Below, piece after piece: positions 9,125-17,077 of a stretch of DNA of 33,186 nucleotides (its first letter is position 1; each line of letters opens with the position of its first letter). The stretch spans positions 1 to 33,186 of the forward strand of contig JAHIUD010000020.1 of the NCBI GenBank assembly GCA_018817515.1, given 5' to 3'. Position numbers and translations under genes: made by a program. The notes below the pieces were generated by a model. The model was not told the origin of the DNA and searched no databases. It was given only the letters and a program-made list of their open reading frames with translations. The stretch comes from Pseudomonadota bacterium (GTDB lineage Bacteria > Desulfobacterota > Desulfovibrionia > Desulfovibrionales > Desulfovibrionaceae).

Positions 9125-10858
9125 TTAGCGCAGGCGGACCTTCAGGTCCTCGCCAGCGCGCAGGCTGCTGCCTTTGATCTTGTTCCAGTCCTTGAGGTCC
9201 TTTTGGGCCACGCCGAGCTTGCGCGACACGCTGAACAGGGTGTCGCCCTGGCGCACGGTGTAGCTCTTGATCTGCTCGCGGGCCTTGGCCGCCTGGCCCC
9301 TGGTCTTCTTGGTGGCCTTGGCCGAGTTGTCGGGGATGGACAGGCGCATGCCGGGCTTGATGCTCTTGGAACTGGTCAGGCCGTTGGCGGAAAGCAGGGT
9401 CTTCACGCTGATGCGGTATTTCTTGCTGATGGACCAGACGTTGTCGCTTTGGCGCACCACGTAGTTGGCGCGGTTGGAGGCTATGCCGCGGGTCCGCTTG
9501 AGGCGTTCGGGCATGGCCTCGCCGGTGCTGCTGGCCGGGATCTTGAGGCACTGGCCGGGCTTGAGCGCCTGGGCGACATCGCCGTTGATCTGGCAGAGAA
9601 CCTCTTGGGGCACGCGGTAGTGCCTGGCCAAGGTCTTCAGCGACTCGCCCTTTTTCACCTGGTGGGTGATGAAGCCCTCGTTGGGGCGCAGGTCCGGATT
9701 TTTCAGGTAGGCCAGCATGGGTGCCGCCTTGTCCACCGGGATGTGCACGCTGACGCTGCGGTCCGGGGGGCTGACCTGACGGCGGAAGGCCGGGTTGAGC
9801 AGGTGGAACTCGTCCCAGGTCAGGCCGCCGGCCTTGGCCAGGGCCAAAAGGTCGGTGCCGCCGCCAACTCTTACCTTCTCAAGCTTCGGGGCGGCGTCCC
9901 AGCGTACGGGCTCAAAACCCAGAGCCTCAAGATTCTGGAAGATCTTGGTGATGGCGATGAACTTGGGCACGTAGTTCTGGGTCTCCGGCTTGAGCCGCGC
10001 GCGCCTGCTCAGGCGGTTGTTGCGGCTGACCAGGTCCAGGAAGTCGTCGGTGTCGGTGCCCGCCAGGGCGCGGGAGATCTTGCCTTCGCCCGCGTTGTAG
10101 GCGGCCAGGGCCAGATACCAGTCGCCGAACATGTCGTTCAGGAAGGCCAGGTACTTGCCTGCGGCCTCGGTGGCCATGCGTGGGTCGCGGCGTTCGTCTA
10201 TCCACCAGTCCACGGTGAGGCCGAACTTGCGCCCGGTGTAGGGCATGAACTGCCACATGCCGCCCGCGCCAGCCCAGGAGTAGGCGTAGCAGTTGTAGCC
10301 GGACTCGGCGAAGGGCAGCATGGCCAGGTCCTGGGGCAGGCCGTTTTTCACCAGCGACTCGCGCACGTGGGGCAGGTGCGTCTCGGCGCGTTTGAGCCAG
10401 CGGGCGAAGGTCTCGCGCGCGGGGCCGGTGAAGTAGGCGAAGTAGCGTTCCACTTCCTTTGACTCAAAGAGGTCGAGGTCGAAGTCCAGGCCGGACTTTT
10501 CGCTCAGGATGCGGCGCTGCTCGTCGGTGAGCACCGGCTCCTGGGCCAGGGGCGGGGTGGTGACCTCGGGCTCGAGCAGGGTGCCGGTCTGGCCGGGGGT
10601 CAGGGGCACGGCGGAGGTGTCTGGTTCAAGATCGGCGTCGTCATCGAGGGTGGCCGATTTGGCCATGGGCTTGGCGGGGTTGCGGGTCTGGGCCATGGCC
10701 AGGCTGGGCTGGCCGAAGGTGGGGGACTGCATATTTTGGGTGGTCTGGCCCTTGACAGGGTCGGTGATGTCGCTATTCATGGTCGAGCACGACCATAGGC
10801 CTGTGGAAAGGACGAGGACGCCCAGCACGGCCAGTTTTTTTCGCATGGTCTTGGACAT
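9125..10858 (-). CDS. mltD: MltD-like membrane-bound lytic murein transglycosylase with three LysM repeats
   Basis: A 577-residue protein starting at ATG 10858 (GGAGG about 10 bases upstream; the longer frame to 10963 has no signal peptide). An N-terminal signal ends in LSTGLWSC, a slightly atypical lipobox with Trp at -2, suggesting a lipoprotein. The lysozyme-like SLT domain at about 165-330 has PFAESGYN with the likely catalytic Glu, then GMWQFMPYTGRKFGL, DERRDP and LALAAYNAGEGKI. Three LysM modules follow (HQVKKGESLKTLARHY, YVVRQSDNVWSISKKY, YTVRQGDTLFSVSRKL), the last at the C-terminus, and would bind peptidoglycan. The protein should cut glycan strands from the periplasmic side. It is divergent from rlmB and has its own terminator. 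Confidence 0.93.
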   Translation of the reverse strand: MSKTMRKKLAVLGVLVLSTGLWSCSTMNSDITDPVKGQTTQNMQSPTFGQPSLAMAQTRNPAKPMAKSATLDDDADLEPDTSAVPLTPGQTGTLLEPEVTTPPLAQEPVLTDEQRRILSEKSGLDFDLDLFESKEVERYFAYFTGPARETFARWLKRAETHLPHVRESLVKNGLPQDLAMLPFAESGYNCYAYSWAGAGGMWQFMPYTGRKFGLTVDWWIDERRDPRMATEAAGKYLAFLNDMFGDWYLALAAYNAGEGKISRALAGTDTDDFLDLVSRNNRLSRRARLKPETQNYVPKFIAITKIFQNLEALGFEPVRWDAAPKLEKVRVGGGTDLLALAKAGGLTWDEFHLLNPAFRRQVSPPDRSVSVHIPVDKAAPMLAYLKNPDLRPNEGFITHQVKKGESLKTLARHYRVPQEVLCQINGDVAQALKPGQCLKIPASSTGEAMPERLKRTRGIASNRANYVVRQSDNVWSISKKYRISVKTLLSANGLTSSKSIKPGMRLSIPDNSAKATKKTRGQAAKAREQIKSYTVRQGDTLFSVSRKLGVAQKDLKDWNKIKGSSLRAGEDLKVRLR

Positions 10859-11038
10859 TGGAATGGTTTCCTCCGGTCGGCGGCGCGGGTGGAGAGAAGG
10901 CTCCTGAAAGTGGGGCCACTTACGCAATGAAGGAACCCCGTGCGCCGATTTTTGGATACGCAAAAAGACACCACAACATACACCTGTTTTTTCTCTCTGG
11001 CAAGCTGGACAGGCCTGCCCGAGCCCCTGAGGTAAACC

Positions 11039-12388
11039 ATGGCAGATTCAAGAAAACCTTCGCGCCCCAACGCTCCGCGCAAACCTGGCCCGGCCAGAAA
11101 ATCGCGCCCCGGGCAGGGCAAGCGCGAGGATAACGAGTGGAGCTCCACCGGTCCCAAGCGCACTGGCGGGCCCAAGCCCGCTGGCACCGGCTACGCCCCT
11201 GGCAAGCCCGCAGGCAAGGGCCCCGGCAAGCCCGGCTCCAAGCCCGGCTCCAAGTATGGCGGCAAGCCCGGTGAGAAAAGCTCCGGCCCGCGCCAGGACA
11301 ATCGTCAGGACAATCGCGATGACCGCCGTCCTCCGCGCCAGGACGACCGCCGCCCGGCCCCCCAGCGTCCGGCCCCACAGCGTCCGGCCAAGGAAGCCGC
11401 CCGCAAGGTGAACGACGACTTCGATATCGACATCGATGTCTCCTTCGAGCGCGATCCCAATGAAGCGCCCGCCGCCTTCCCCAAGCCCGTCCGCCCGCCC
11501 AAGGCCTACGCTGGCGCGAAGTCCGGCGACCGCGACGCGCGCCCGCGCCATGAAAGCTCCGACAAGTCCGGCAGGTCGGACAAGCCCGGCAGGCCCGAAC
11601 GCCCCGGCAGGCCCGAACGGCCTGCCTACACCAAGGCCGCGCCCCGTGCCGAAGCCGAGCCCGAAGACGGCAAGAGCATCACCGCAGGACGCAACCCCGT
11701 GCGCGAACTGCTCGAGGCCGCGCCCAAGCGCATCGACACCGTGCTCGTGCGCAAGGGCCAGCGTGACGCCAAGGTCCAGGAGATCGTGACCCTGGCCGAC
11801 GACAACCGCATCAAGGTCCAGTTCGTGGACGACCTGACCCTGCGCCGCCTGTACTCCGGCAGCCACCAGGGCGTCATCGCCATCACCGCCGCCGTGGAAT
11901 ACGCCGACCTGGACACGCTCATCGCCAACATCAAGGACGCGCCCCTGCCCGTGCTCCTCGCCCTCGACCAGGTGCAGGACCCCGGCAACCTCGGCGCCAT
12001 GGCCCGCACCGCCTGGGCGCTGGGCGCAGCCGGAATCATCGTGCCGCGTCACGGCGGGGCCTACATCGGGGCCGGGGCCATGCGCTCCAGCGCCGGTGCG
12101 CTGCACCACCTGCCCGTGGCCCGCGTCACCAACCTGTCCCAAACCCTCGACACCTGCGCAGACGCCGGACTCTCCATCCTCTGCGCCGATGCCGAAGGCG
12201 AAAACCTCTACACCACCAGCATCCACCTGCCCGCCGTGCTCGTCATGGGCGGCGAGGGCAAGGGCGTGCGCCACGGCGTGGGCAAGCACTGCCAGCAGCG
12301 CCTCGCCATCCCCCTCAAACGCGCCTTCGACTCCCTGAACGTGGCCCAGGCCGCCGCCATCTGCCTGGCGAGGTTGGGGCAGTTGTAA
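11039..12388 (+). CDS. rlmB: 23S rRNA 2'-O-ribose methyltransferase (RlmB/TrmH family) with long disordered N-terminus
   Basis: A 449-residue protein, well above the roughly 250 residues usual for RlmB. ATG 11039 follows GAGG. Residues 1-210 are low-complexity and charged, with repeats such as GKPGSKPGSK, RQDNRDDRR, RPAPQRPAPQRP and GRPERPGRPERP; they resemble RNA-binding disordered tails. The SpoU substrate-binding and knot domains follow: SITAGRNPVRELLEA near 212, motif 1 LDQVQDPGNLGAMARTAWA near 308, motif 2 VMGGEGKGVR near 402 and motif 3 IPLKRAFDSLNVAQAAAI near 425. These are the SAM-binding trefoil-knot signatures. The target could be G2251 of 23S rRNA as for RlmB, or another rRNA/tRNA ribose; sequence alone does not settle it. 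Confidence 0.9.
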   Translation: MADSRKPSRPNAPRKPGPARKSRPGQGKREDNEWSSTGPKRTGGPKPAGTGYAPGKPAGKGPGKPGSKPGSKYGGKPGEKSSGPRQDNRQDNRDDRRPPRQDDRRPAPQRPAPQRPAKEAARKVNDDFDIDIDVSFERDPNEAPAAFPKPVRPPKAYAGAKSGDRDARPRHESSDKSGRSDKPGRPERPGRPERPAYTKAAPRAEAEPEDGKSITAGRNPVRELLEAAPKRIDTVLVRKGQRDAKVQEIVTLADDNRIKVQFVDDLTLRRLYSGSHQGVIAITAAVEYADLDTLIANIKDAPLPVLLALDQVQDPGNLGAMARTAWALGAAGIIVPRHGGAYIGAGAMRSSAGALHHLPVARVTNLSQTLDTCADAGLSILCADAEGENLYTTSIHLPAVLVMGGEGKGVRHGVGKHCQQRLAIPLKRAFDSLNVAQAAAICLARLGQL

Positions 12389-12399
12389 GAAAGAGAATA

Positions 12400-12443
12400 G
12401 CCTCCGGCGGCTGGGGGGCCTCAGGCCCCAGGCCGCAGGAGGC
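12400..12443. repeat. Intergenic hairpin related to the modular repeat (5' module)
   Basis: GCCTCCGGCGGC (12400-12411) matches the start of the 5' module seen at 13619. It opens a near-perfect 44-base inverted repeat: GCCTCC (12400-12405) pairs with GGAGGC (12438-12443), and GGGGCCT (12415-12421) pairs with AGGCCCC (12423-12429). It lies between rlmB and ispG. There is no T-run, so it is not a standard terminator. Confidence 0.65.
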
Positions 12444-12524
12444 ATCCCACGCTCCAGTCCCAGGGCCCCTGGTCTGGCAAGTCCGCACTTGGCGAACGGC
12501 GCGAATTGCGCTAGTCGTTTCGCC

Positions 12525-13616
12525 ATGATTGTACGCAAGGAAACGCGCGCGTTGAGCGTCGGGGCTGTGGGTGTGGGCGGGAGCAATCCTGTGCGCGTGC
12601 AGAGCATGACCAATGTGGATACGCGCGATGTGTTCGCGGCCAGCGCCCAGGTGGCTGAGCTGGCGCGCGCGGGCTGCGAGATCGTGCGGCTGGCCGTGCC
12701 GGACGAGGCGGCGGCCCAGGCCTTGGCGCACATCCGCAAGGATTCGCCGGTGCCGCTCATTGCGGACATCCATTTCGATTACCGGCTGGCGCTCATGGCG
12801 CTCACGGCGGGCGTGGACGGCCTGCGCATCAATCCGGGCAACATCGGCGGCAAGGCCAAGGTCGACGCCGTGGTGAGCGCGGCTGCCGAGCGAGGCGTGC
12901 CCATCCGCATCGGGGTCAACTCCGGTTCGGTGGAGAAGAAGCTCTTGGCGCGTTTTGGCGGGCCGACTCCTGAAGCGATGGTGGAGAGCGCGCTGGGGCA
13001 TGTGGCGCTTCTGGAAAAACGCAACTTTCACGCCATCAAGATTTCGCTCAAGTCCTCCAGCGTGCTGCACACCATCGAGGCCTACCAGCTTTTGAGCGCG
13101 CGCGTGGACTACCCGCTGCACATCGGCGTCACCGAGGCGGGCACGCTTTTGCCCGGCGCGGTGAAGAGCGCGGTGGGCCTGGGCGTGCTTTTGTATCAGG
13201 GCATCGGCGACACCCTGCGCGTGTCCTTGACGCATGACCCGGTGGCCGAGATCGGCGTGGCTTACGACATTTTGCGCGCGCTCGGCCTGCGGGAGCGCGG
13301 GCCGGAGGTCATCAGCTGCCCGACCTGCGGGCGTACGGAGATCGGGCTCATCGCCCTGGCCGAGGAAGTCCAGCGCCGTCTGCGCGACGTGCCCGAGGTC
13401 TTCAAGGTGGCGGTCATGGGCTGCGTGGTAAACGGACCCGGCGAGGCGCGCGAGGCCGACATCGGCATCGCCGGGGGGCGCGGCGTGGGCATCGTCTTCC
13501 GCAAGGGCGAGGTCATCCGCAAGATCCGCGGCGAAGAGAACCTGCTGCCCGAGTTCATGAAGGAAGTGGAAATATTTTTGAGTGAGCTGAGAGCCTCCGG
13601 CGGCCACAGAGCCTAG
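12525..13616 (+). CDS. ispG: (E)-4-hydroxy-3-methylbut-2-enyl-diphosphate synthase (IspG/GcpE)
   Basis: A 363-residue protein of normal short-form length, starting at ATG 12525. No strong ribosome site precedes it; an in-frame TTG at 12489 is the alternative. The TIM-barrel half has QSMTNVDTRD, IVRLAVPDEAAA, PLIADIHFDYRLAL and GLRINPGNIG. The iron-sulfur half has SCPTCGRTEIGL and VMGCVVNGPGEAREADIGIAGG, which carry the three Cys and the Glu that bind the [4Fe-4S] cluster. It converts MEcPP to HMBPP in the MEP pathway in the cytoplasm; dxs and ispA of the same pathway lie 15 kb downstream. The last eight codons (RASGGHRA) are encoded by a partial copy of the intergenic repeat found just after the stop. 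Confidence 0.95.
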   Translation: MIVRKETRALSVGAVGVGGSNPVRVQSMTNVDTRDVFAASAQVAELARAGCEIVRLAVPDEAAAQALAHIRKDSPVPLIADIHFDYRLALMALTAGVDGLRINPGNIGGKAKVDAVVSAAAERGVPIRIGVNSGSVEKKLLARFGGPTPEAMVESALGHVALLEKRNFHAIKISLKSSSVLHTIEAYQLLSARVDYPLHIGVTEAGTLLPGAVKSAVGLGVLLYQGIGDTLRVSLTHDPVAEIGVAYDILRALGLRERGPEVISCPTCGRTEIGLIALAEEVQRRLRDVPEVFKVAVMGCVVNGPGEAREADIGIAGGRGVGIVFRKGEVIRKIRGEENLLPEFMKEVEIFLSELRASGGHRA

Positions 13617-13768
13617 GCAGCCTCCGGCGGCCAAAGGGCCTGAGGCCCTCTGGACTCCCCATTTGGCTGCGATTTCTGCGGCGGAAACCGCCGCAGAAAT
13701 CGCAGCGAGCAAACGAGGGGGTCCGGGGGGAATCATTCCCCCCGGCGGGGTCCAGGGGCAGAGCCCCT
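13592..13768. repeat. Modular intergenic repeat, most complete copy (5' module, variable hairpin, 3' module)
   Basis: 5' module: AGCCTCCGGCGGCCA occurs at 13592 (inside ispG) and again at 13619, a 27-base tandem, then GGGCCTGAGGCCC and CTCTGGACTCCCCA up to 13661. Variable hairpin: 13666-13706, a perfect 19-bp stem (GCTGCGATTTCTGCGGCGG) with loop AAA. 3' module: CCGGGGGGAAT/ATTCCCCCCGG (13723-13745, one-base centre), CGGGGTCC, then AGGGGC/GCCCCT (13754-13759, 13763-13768). No T-run follows. Related pieces lie at 12400, 16733, 16874 and 22075. It fills the ispG-proS gap. Confidence 0.85.
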
Positions 13769-13838
13769 TGGCTGGGGTCCAGTGGGAGCGCCCCTGTGTG
13801 GATATCACATCAGTAATCTATGACATCTGGAGAATACT

Positions 13839-15584
13839 ATGCGTCTGTCCAAGACCTATGTCCCGACCCTGAAGGAAGTCCCGGCCGAGGCCGAGGTCAT
13901 CAGCCACCGGCTGCTGTTGCGCGCGGGATTCATCCGCAAGTTGACGGCCGGCATCTACACGTATCTGCCGCTGGGGCTCAAGACCTTGAACAAGGTGGCG
14001 GACATCGTGCGCGAGGAGATGGACCGCGCGGGCGCGCAGGAGATTTTGATGCCCATGGTGCAGCCCGGCGACCTCTGGCGCGAGACCGGGCGCTGGGAGT
14101 TCTACGGCAAGGAGCTGTTGCGCTTCCGCGACCGTCATGACCGCGATTACTGCCTCGGACCCACGCACGAGGAGGTCGTCACCGACCTGATTCGCGGCGA
14201 GGTGCGCTCCTACCGCCAGTTGCCGCTGAACCTGTACCAGGTGCAGACCAAGTTCCGCGACGAGATCCGCCCGCGTTTCGGGCTCATGCGCGGCCGCGAG
14301 TTCGTCATGAAGGACGCCTACTCCTTTGACCGCGACGAGGCCGGGGCCGACGCCAGCTATCGCGGCATGTACGACGCCTACAAGGCCATCTTCCGCCGCC
14401 TGGGCCTGGAGTTCCGGCCCGTGGAGGCCGATTCCGGCTCCATCGGCGGCAGCTTCAGCCACGAGTTCATGGTCCTGGCGGACACGGGCGAGGACACAAT
14501 AGCGGTGTGCCAGGCCTGCGAGTACGCGGCCAACATGGAGAAGGCCGAGGTGGTCTCGCCGGTGGACAAGTGCGACTGCGGTCACGACTGCGGCCCGGTG
14601 GTGGAGATCCCCACCCCTGGCAAGCACACGGTGGAGGAGGTCTGCGAGTATCTGGAGATCGAGGCGGCCACGCTGGTCAAGACGCTGCTGTTCGACGTGG
14701 ACGGCGCGCCGGTGGCCGGTCTTGTCCGCGGCGACCGCGACCTGAACGAGATCAAGCTGAAGAACCACCTGGGCGCGCAGGACGTGAAGCTGGCCACGCC
14801 CGAGCAGGTGGTGGCCTGGACCGGCGCGCCGGTGGGCTTTGCCGGGCCGGTGGGCCTGAAGGTGGCGGGCATCAAGATCGTGGCCGACCGCGAGCTGGAT
14901 TTCGACTGCGGCTGGGTCGTGGGGGCCAACAAGGCCGACGCGCACCTGAAGAGCGTGGACCTGCGGCGCGACTGCGCCATCGACGCCTACATCGACCTGC
15001 GCAACATCACCGAGGGCGACAAATGCCCGCGCTGCGGCGGGGCCATCGGCTTCCGGCGCGGCATCGAGGTGGGCCACGTGTTCAAGCTGGGGCTCAAGTA
15101 CTCCCAGGCCATGAACGCCGTGTTCCTGGACGAGAACGGCAAGGAGCAGACCATGGTCATGGGCTGCTACGGCATCGGCGTGTCGCGCATCGTGGCCAGC
15201 GCCATCGAGCAGAACAACGACGCCGAGGGCATCAAGTTCCCGCCGTCCATCGCGCCCTACGAGGTGGCGCTGTTGTCCCTCGGCGGCAAGGACCAGGAGG
15301 TCGTGGAGGCCGCGGACAAGCTGTACGCCGAGCTGACGCGCCACGGCATCGACGTGCTCTACGACGACCGCGACGAGCGCCCGGGCAGCAAGTTCAAGGA
15401 CGCCGACCTCATGGGCATGCCCATGCAGCTGGTGCTCGGCGGCAAGGGCCTGAAAAACGGCATCATCGAGGCCAAGGACCGCCGCACCGGCGAGAAGCGC
15501 GAGCTCAAGCTGGACGACTTCGCCTCCGAGTTCGCGTCCTGGCGGCGCACCGTGCGCCAGGGCTGGGGCCTGGACATCGATTAG
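13839..15584 (+). CDS. proS: Prolyl-tRNA synthetase, bacterial type with editing domain
   Basis: A 581-residue protein starting at ATG 13839, with GGAG seven bases upstream. The class II catalytic core shows [20 protein letters not shown] (motif 1 region), [39 protein letters not shown] (motif 2) and [20 protein letters not shown] (motif 3). Between motifs 2 and 3 is the INS/YbaK-like editing domain at about 235-375, with [21 protein letters not shown] and [16 protein letters not shown], which hydrolyses misacylated Ala-tRNA(Pro). The C-terminal anticodon-binding domain has [20 protein letters not shown]. Length and architecture are normal for the bacterial form. The M48 lipoprotein gene begins 25 bases after its stop and is probably co-transcribed. 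Confidence 0.96.
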   Translation: MRLSKTYVPTLKEVPAEAEVISHRLLLRAGFIRKLTAGIYTYLPLGLKTLNKVADIVREEMDRAGAQEILMPMVQPGDLWRETGRWEFYGKELLRFRDRHDRDYCLGPTHEEVVTDLIRGEVRSYRQLPLNLYQVQTKFRDEIRPRFGLMRGREFVMKDAYSFDRDEAGADASYRGMYDAYKAIFRRLGLEFRPVEADSGSIGGSFSHEFMVLADTGEDTIAVCQACEYAANMEKAEVVSPVDKCDCGHDCGPVVEIPTPGKHTVEEVCEYLEIEAATLVKTLLFDVDGAPVAGLVRGDRDLNEIKLKNHLGAQDVKLATPEQVVAWTGAPVGFAGPVGLKVAGIKIVADRELDFDCGWVVGANKADAHLKSVDLRRDCAIDAYIDLRNITEGDKCPRCGGAIGFRRGIEVGHVFKLGLKYSQAMNAVFLDENGKEQTMVMGCYGIGVSRIVASAIEQNNDAEGIKFPPSIAPYEVALLSLGGKDQEVVEAADKLYAELTRHGIDVLYDDRDERPGSKFKDADLMGMPMQLVLGGKGLKNGIIEAKDRRTGEKRELKLDDFASEFASWRRTVRQGWGLDID

Positions 15585-15609
15585 GCGAAGCCCTGGCCGG
15601 GGACTGCCC

Positions 15610-16689
15610 ATGCGCGCGCGCAAACCCTTCCGCTGGCCCCTGGCGGCCTTGCTTGCGGCCCTGTGCCTGGCGGCCCTGGCGCTGACGGGCTGCGCTTCCG
15701 CTGCTGGTCCGGGCCCGGCTGAACCCACTGCCAAGTCAGCTGGCGGGGCATCTGGCGGGGCTGGCCCCCAGGCCACGCCCGAGGCCCGGCGCGAGGCCGA
15801 GCTCCAGCGCGAGTTCGCCGCGCAGACGTACTACGAGCGCCTGGACCGGCTGAATGCCGTGGCCTGGCCGCTGGCCACCGCAGGCGAGCCCCTCTGCCGC
15901 CAGCGCGGCCGCGTCCACCAGAGCCTGGGCCTGGTGGCCGACTCCTTCAACCGCCGCGACAACCGGCGCTGGTTCGCGGCCCTGAGCGGCCTGTGGGGCG
16001 TGGGCGAGGACACGCCGGTGGTCATCGGCGTCATGCCGGGCGGCCCGGCGCATCTCGCCGGGGTGCGGCGCGGCGATGTGCTCCGCGCGGCAAAGGGCAA
16101 GCCCCTGGATGTCTCCGGCAATTCGGCGGACCTGACCCGCAGGCTGGACGACCTGGCCGCAGGCGGGCCGGTGGACCTGGAGCTTGTGCGCGCGGGCAAG
16201 CCGCTCACCCTGACCATCCCCGCGCCCAAAGCCATCTGCGACACGCGCTTCACCGTCATCTTGGGCGACGCCGTCAACGCCTACGCCGACGGCAAGAACG
16301 TCTTCGCCACCTATGGGGCCATGAACCTTTTCGCCAAGGACGAGGACCTGGCCGTGGTGCTCGGCCACGAGCTGGCCCACAACATCCTGGGCCATGTGCG
16401 CCAGGACGCGTCCGGAAAGGCCACGGGGGCCACCACCCCGCAGCAGGAGGCCGAGGCCGACGCCGTGGGCCTGTACTTCACCGCGCGCGCCGGGTTCAAC
16501 ATCAAGGACGCGCCGGGCGTCTGGCGGCGGCTGGCCGCCCAGAACCCCACGCACATCAGCGCCGGGGGCGACCATCCCTCCACCGCCGCGCGGTTCCTGA
16601 ACCTGGAGGCCGTGCGCGACGAGATCCTCATGCGCCAGGCCGCCGGGCTGCCGCTCATCCCCAGACCCAGGGTGGCGCCAACGCAGTAG
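15610..16689 (+). CDS. Lipoprotein M48-family metalloprotease with PDZ domain
   Basis: A 359-residue protein from ATG 15610. The signal peptide ends in a lipobox, LTGC (Cys28). Residues about 130-200 form a PDZ domain (VVIGVMPGGPAHLAGVRRGDVLRAAKGKPL). The peptidase M48 zinc motif is HELAH at about 253-257, with the third ligand in EAEADAVGLYFTARAGF near 282. The protease should sit in the periplasm attached to a membrane, with PDZ guiding substrate binding. BepA/LoiP-type quality control is the closest known role, but those proteins differ in domain order, so the function is inferred. The C-terminus (DHPSTAARFLNLEA) is typical of M48 lipoproteases. Confidence 0.9.
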   Translation: MRARKPFRWPLAALLAALCLAALALTGCASAAGPGPAEPTAKSAGGASGGAGPQATPEARREAELQREFAAQTYYERLDRLNAVAWPLATAGEPLCRQRGRVHQSLGLVADSFNRRDNRRWFAALSGLWGVGEDTPVVIGVMPGGPAHLAGVRRGDVLRAAKGKPLDVSGNSADLTRRLDDLAAGGPVDLELVRAGKPLTLTIPAPKAICDTRFTVILGDAVNAYADGKNVFATYGAMNLFAKDEDLAVVLGHELAHNILGHVRQDASGKATGATTPQQEAEADAVGLYFTARAGFNIKDAPGVWRRLAAQNPTHISAGGDHPSTAARFLNLEAVRDEILMRQAAGLPLIPRPRVAPTQ

Positions 16690-16873
16690 GCGGCCAGCAG
16701 GACCGGGAGCCGGGAGCGGGGAGATTCCCCTGGCGGCCAAGGGCTCTGCTGTCCTGTGGAATCCCCAATGGGCTGGGCCGGTGGGGCCAGGGCACAGGCA
16801 TCGGCTGGGTTGGCCCTGTTTTGAAGCAAAGGCGAAGGCCAAGGGAAAGACGCTCTTCCGTGATTCCTCAAAA
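16690..16873. other. Gene-free stretch after the M48 gene with a decayed 5' repeat module
   Basis: No convincing ORF. GCGGCCAAGGGCTCTGCTGT (16733-16752) followed by CCTGTGGAATCCCCAATGGG aligns with the 5' module at 13627-13666, with substitutions, so it looks like a degraded copy. The remaining bases are GC-rich with only short inverted repeats. Confidence 0.5.
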
Positions 16874-16955
16874 GCCGAAAGGGCTGCTCCGGGTTCCCCC
16901 TGGGGCAGCCCTTTCGGCGTACTGGGGAGTCCAGAAGGCCTCAGGCCTCTGGCGG
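16874..16955 (-). repeat. Modular intergenic repeat, inverted copy (5' module plus variable hairpin)
   Basis: A perfect 14-bp stem, GCCGAAAGGGCTGC (16874-16887) with GCAGCCCTTTCGGC (16905-16918), is followed by GGGGAGTCCAGAAGGCCTCA (16924-16943) and GGCCTCTGGCGG. Read on the minus strand this is the 5' module (CCAGAGGCCTGAGGCC, TCTGGACTCCCC) then the hairpin, in the same order as the copy at 13619-13706. The stem is unrelated in sequence to the other copies. On the minus strand it is followed by TTTTGAGG, so it might also terminate transcription. Bases 16956-17077 hold no other feature I can name. Confidence 0.75.
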
Positions 16956-17077
16956 GGAGCTGGTGCCGCATACGCGCTTCTGTGCGGGCGTAAGAACCAT
17001 TTTACCTTGAAACAAAGCTGGATACGTGCCAGTGTAAATGACGTTGCTTGGAAAATTCTATCTAAGGTTGTGATATC

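Noticed and set aside
13666-13706. Simple rho-independent terminator of ispG
   Set aside because: The stem is perfect but no T-run follows on either strand, and the structure is part of a dispersed repeat.
12400-13768. CRISPR array
   Set aside because: The repeated pieces are hairpin modules of differing spacing with no regular spacers.
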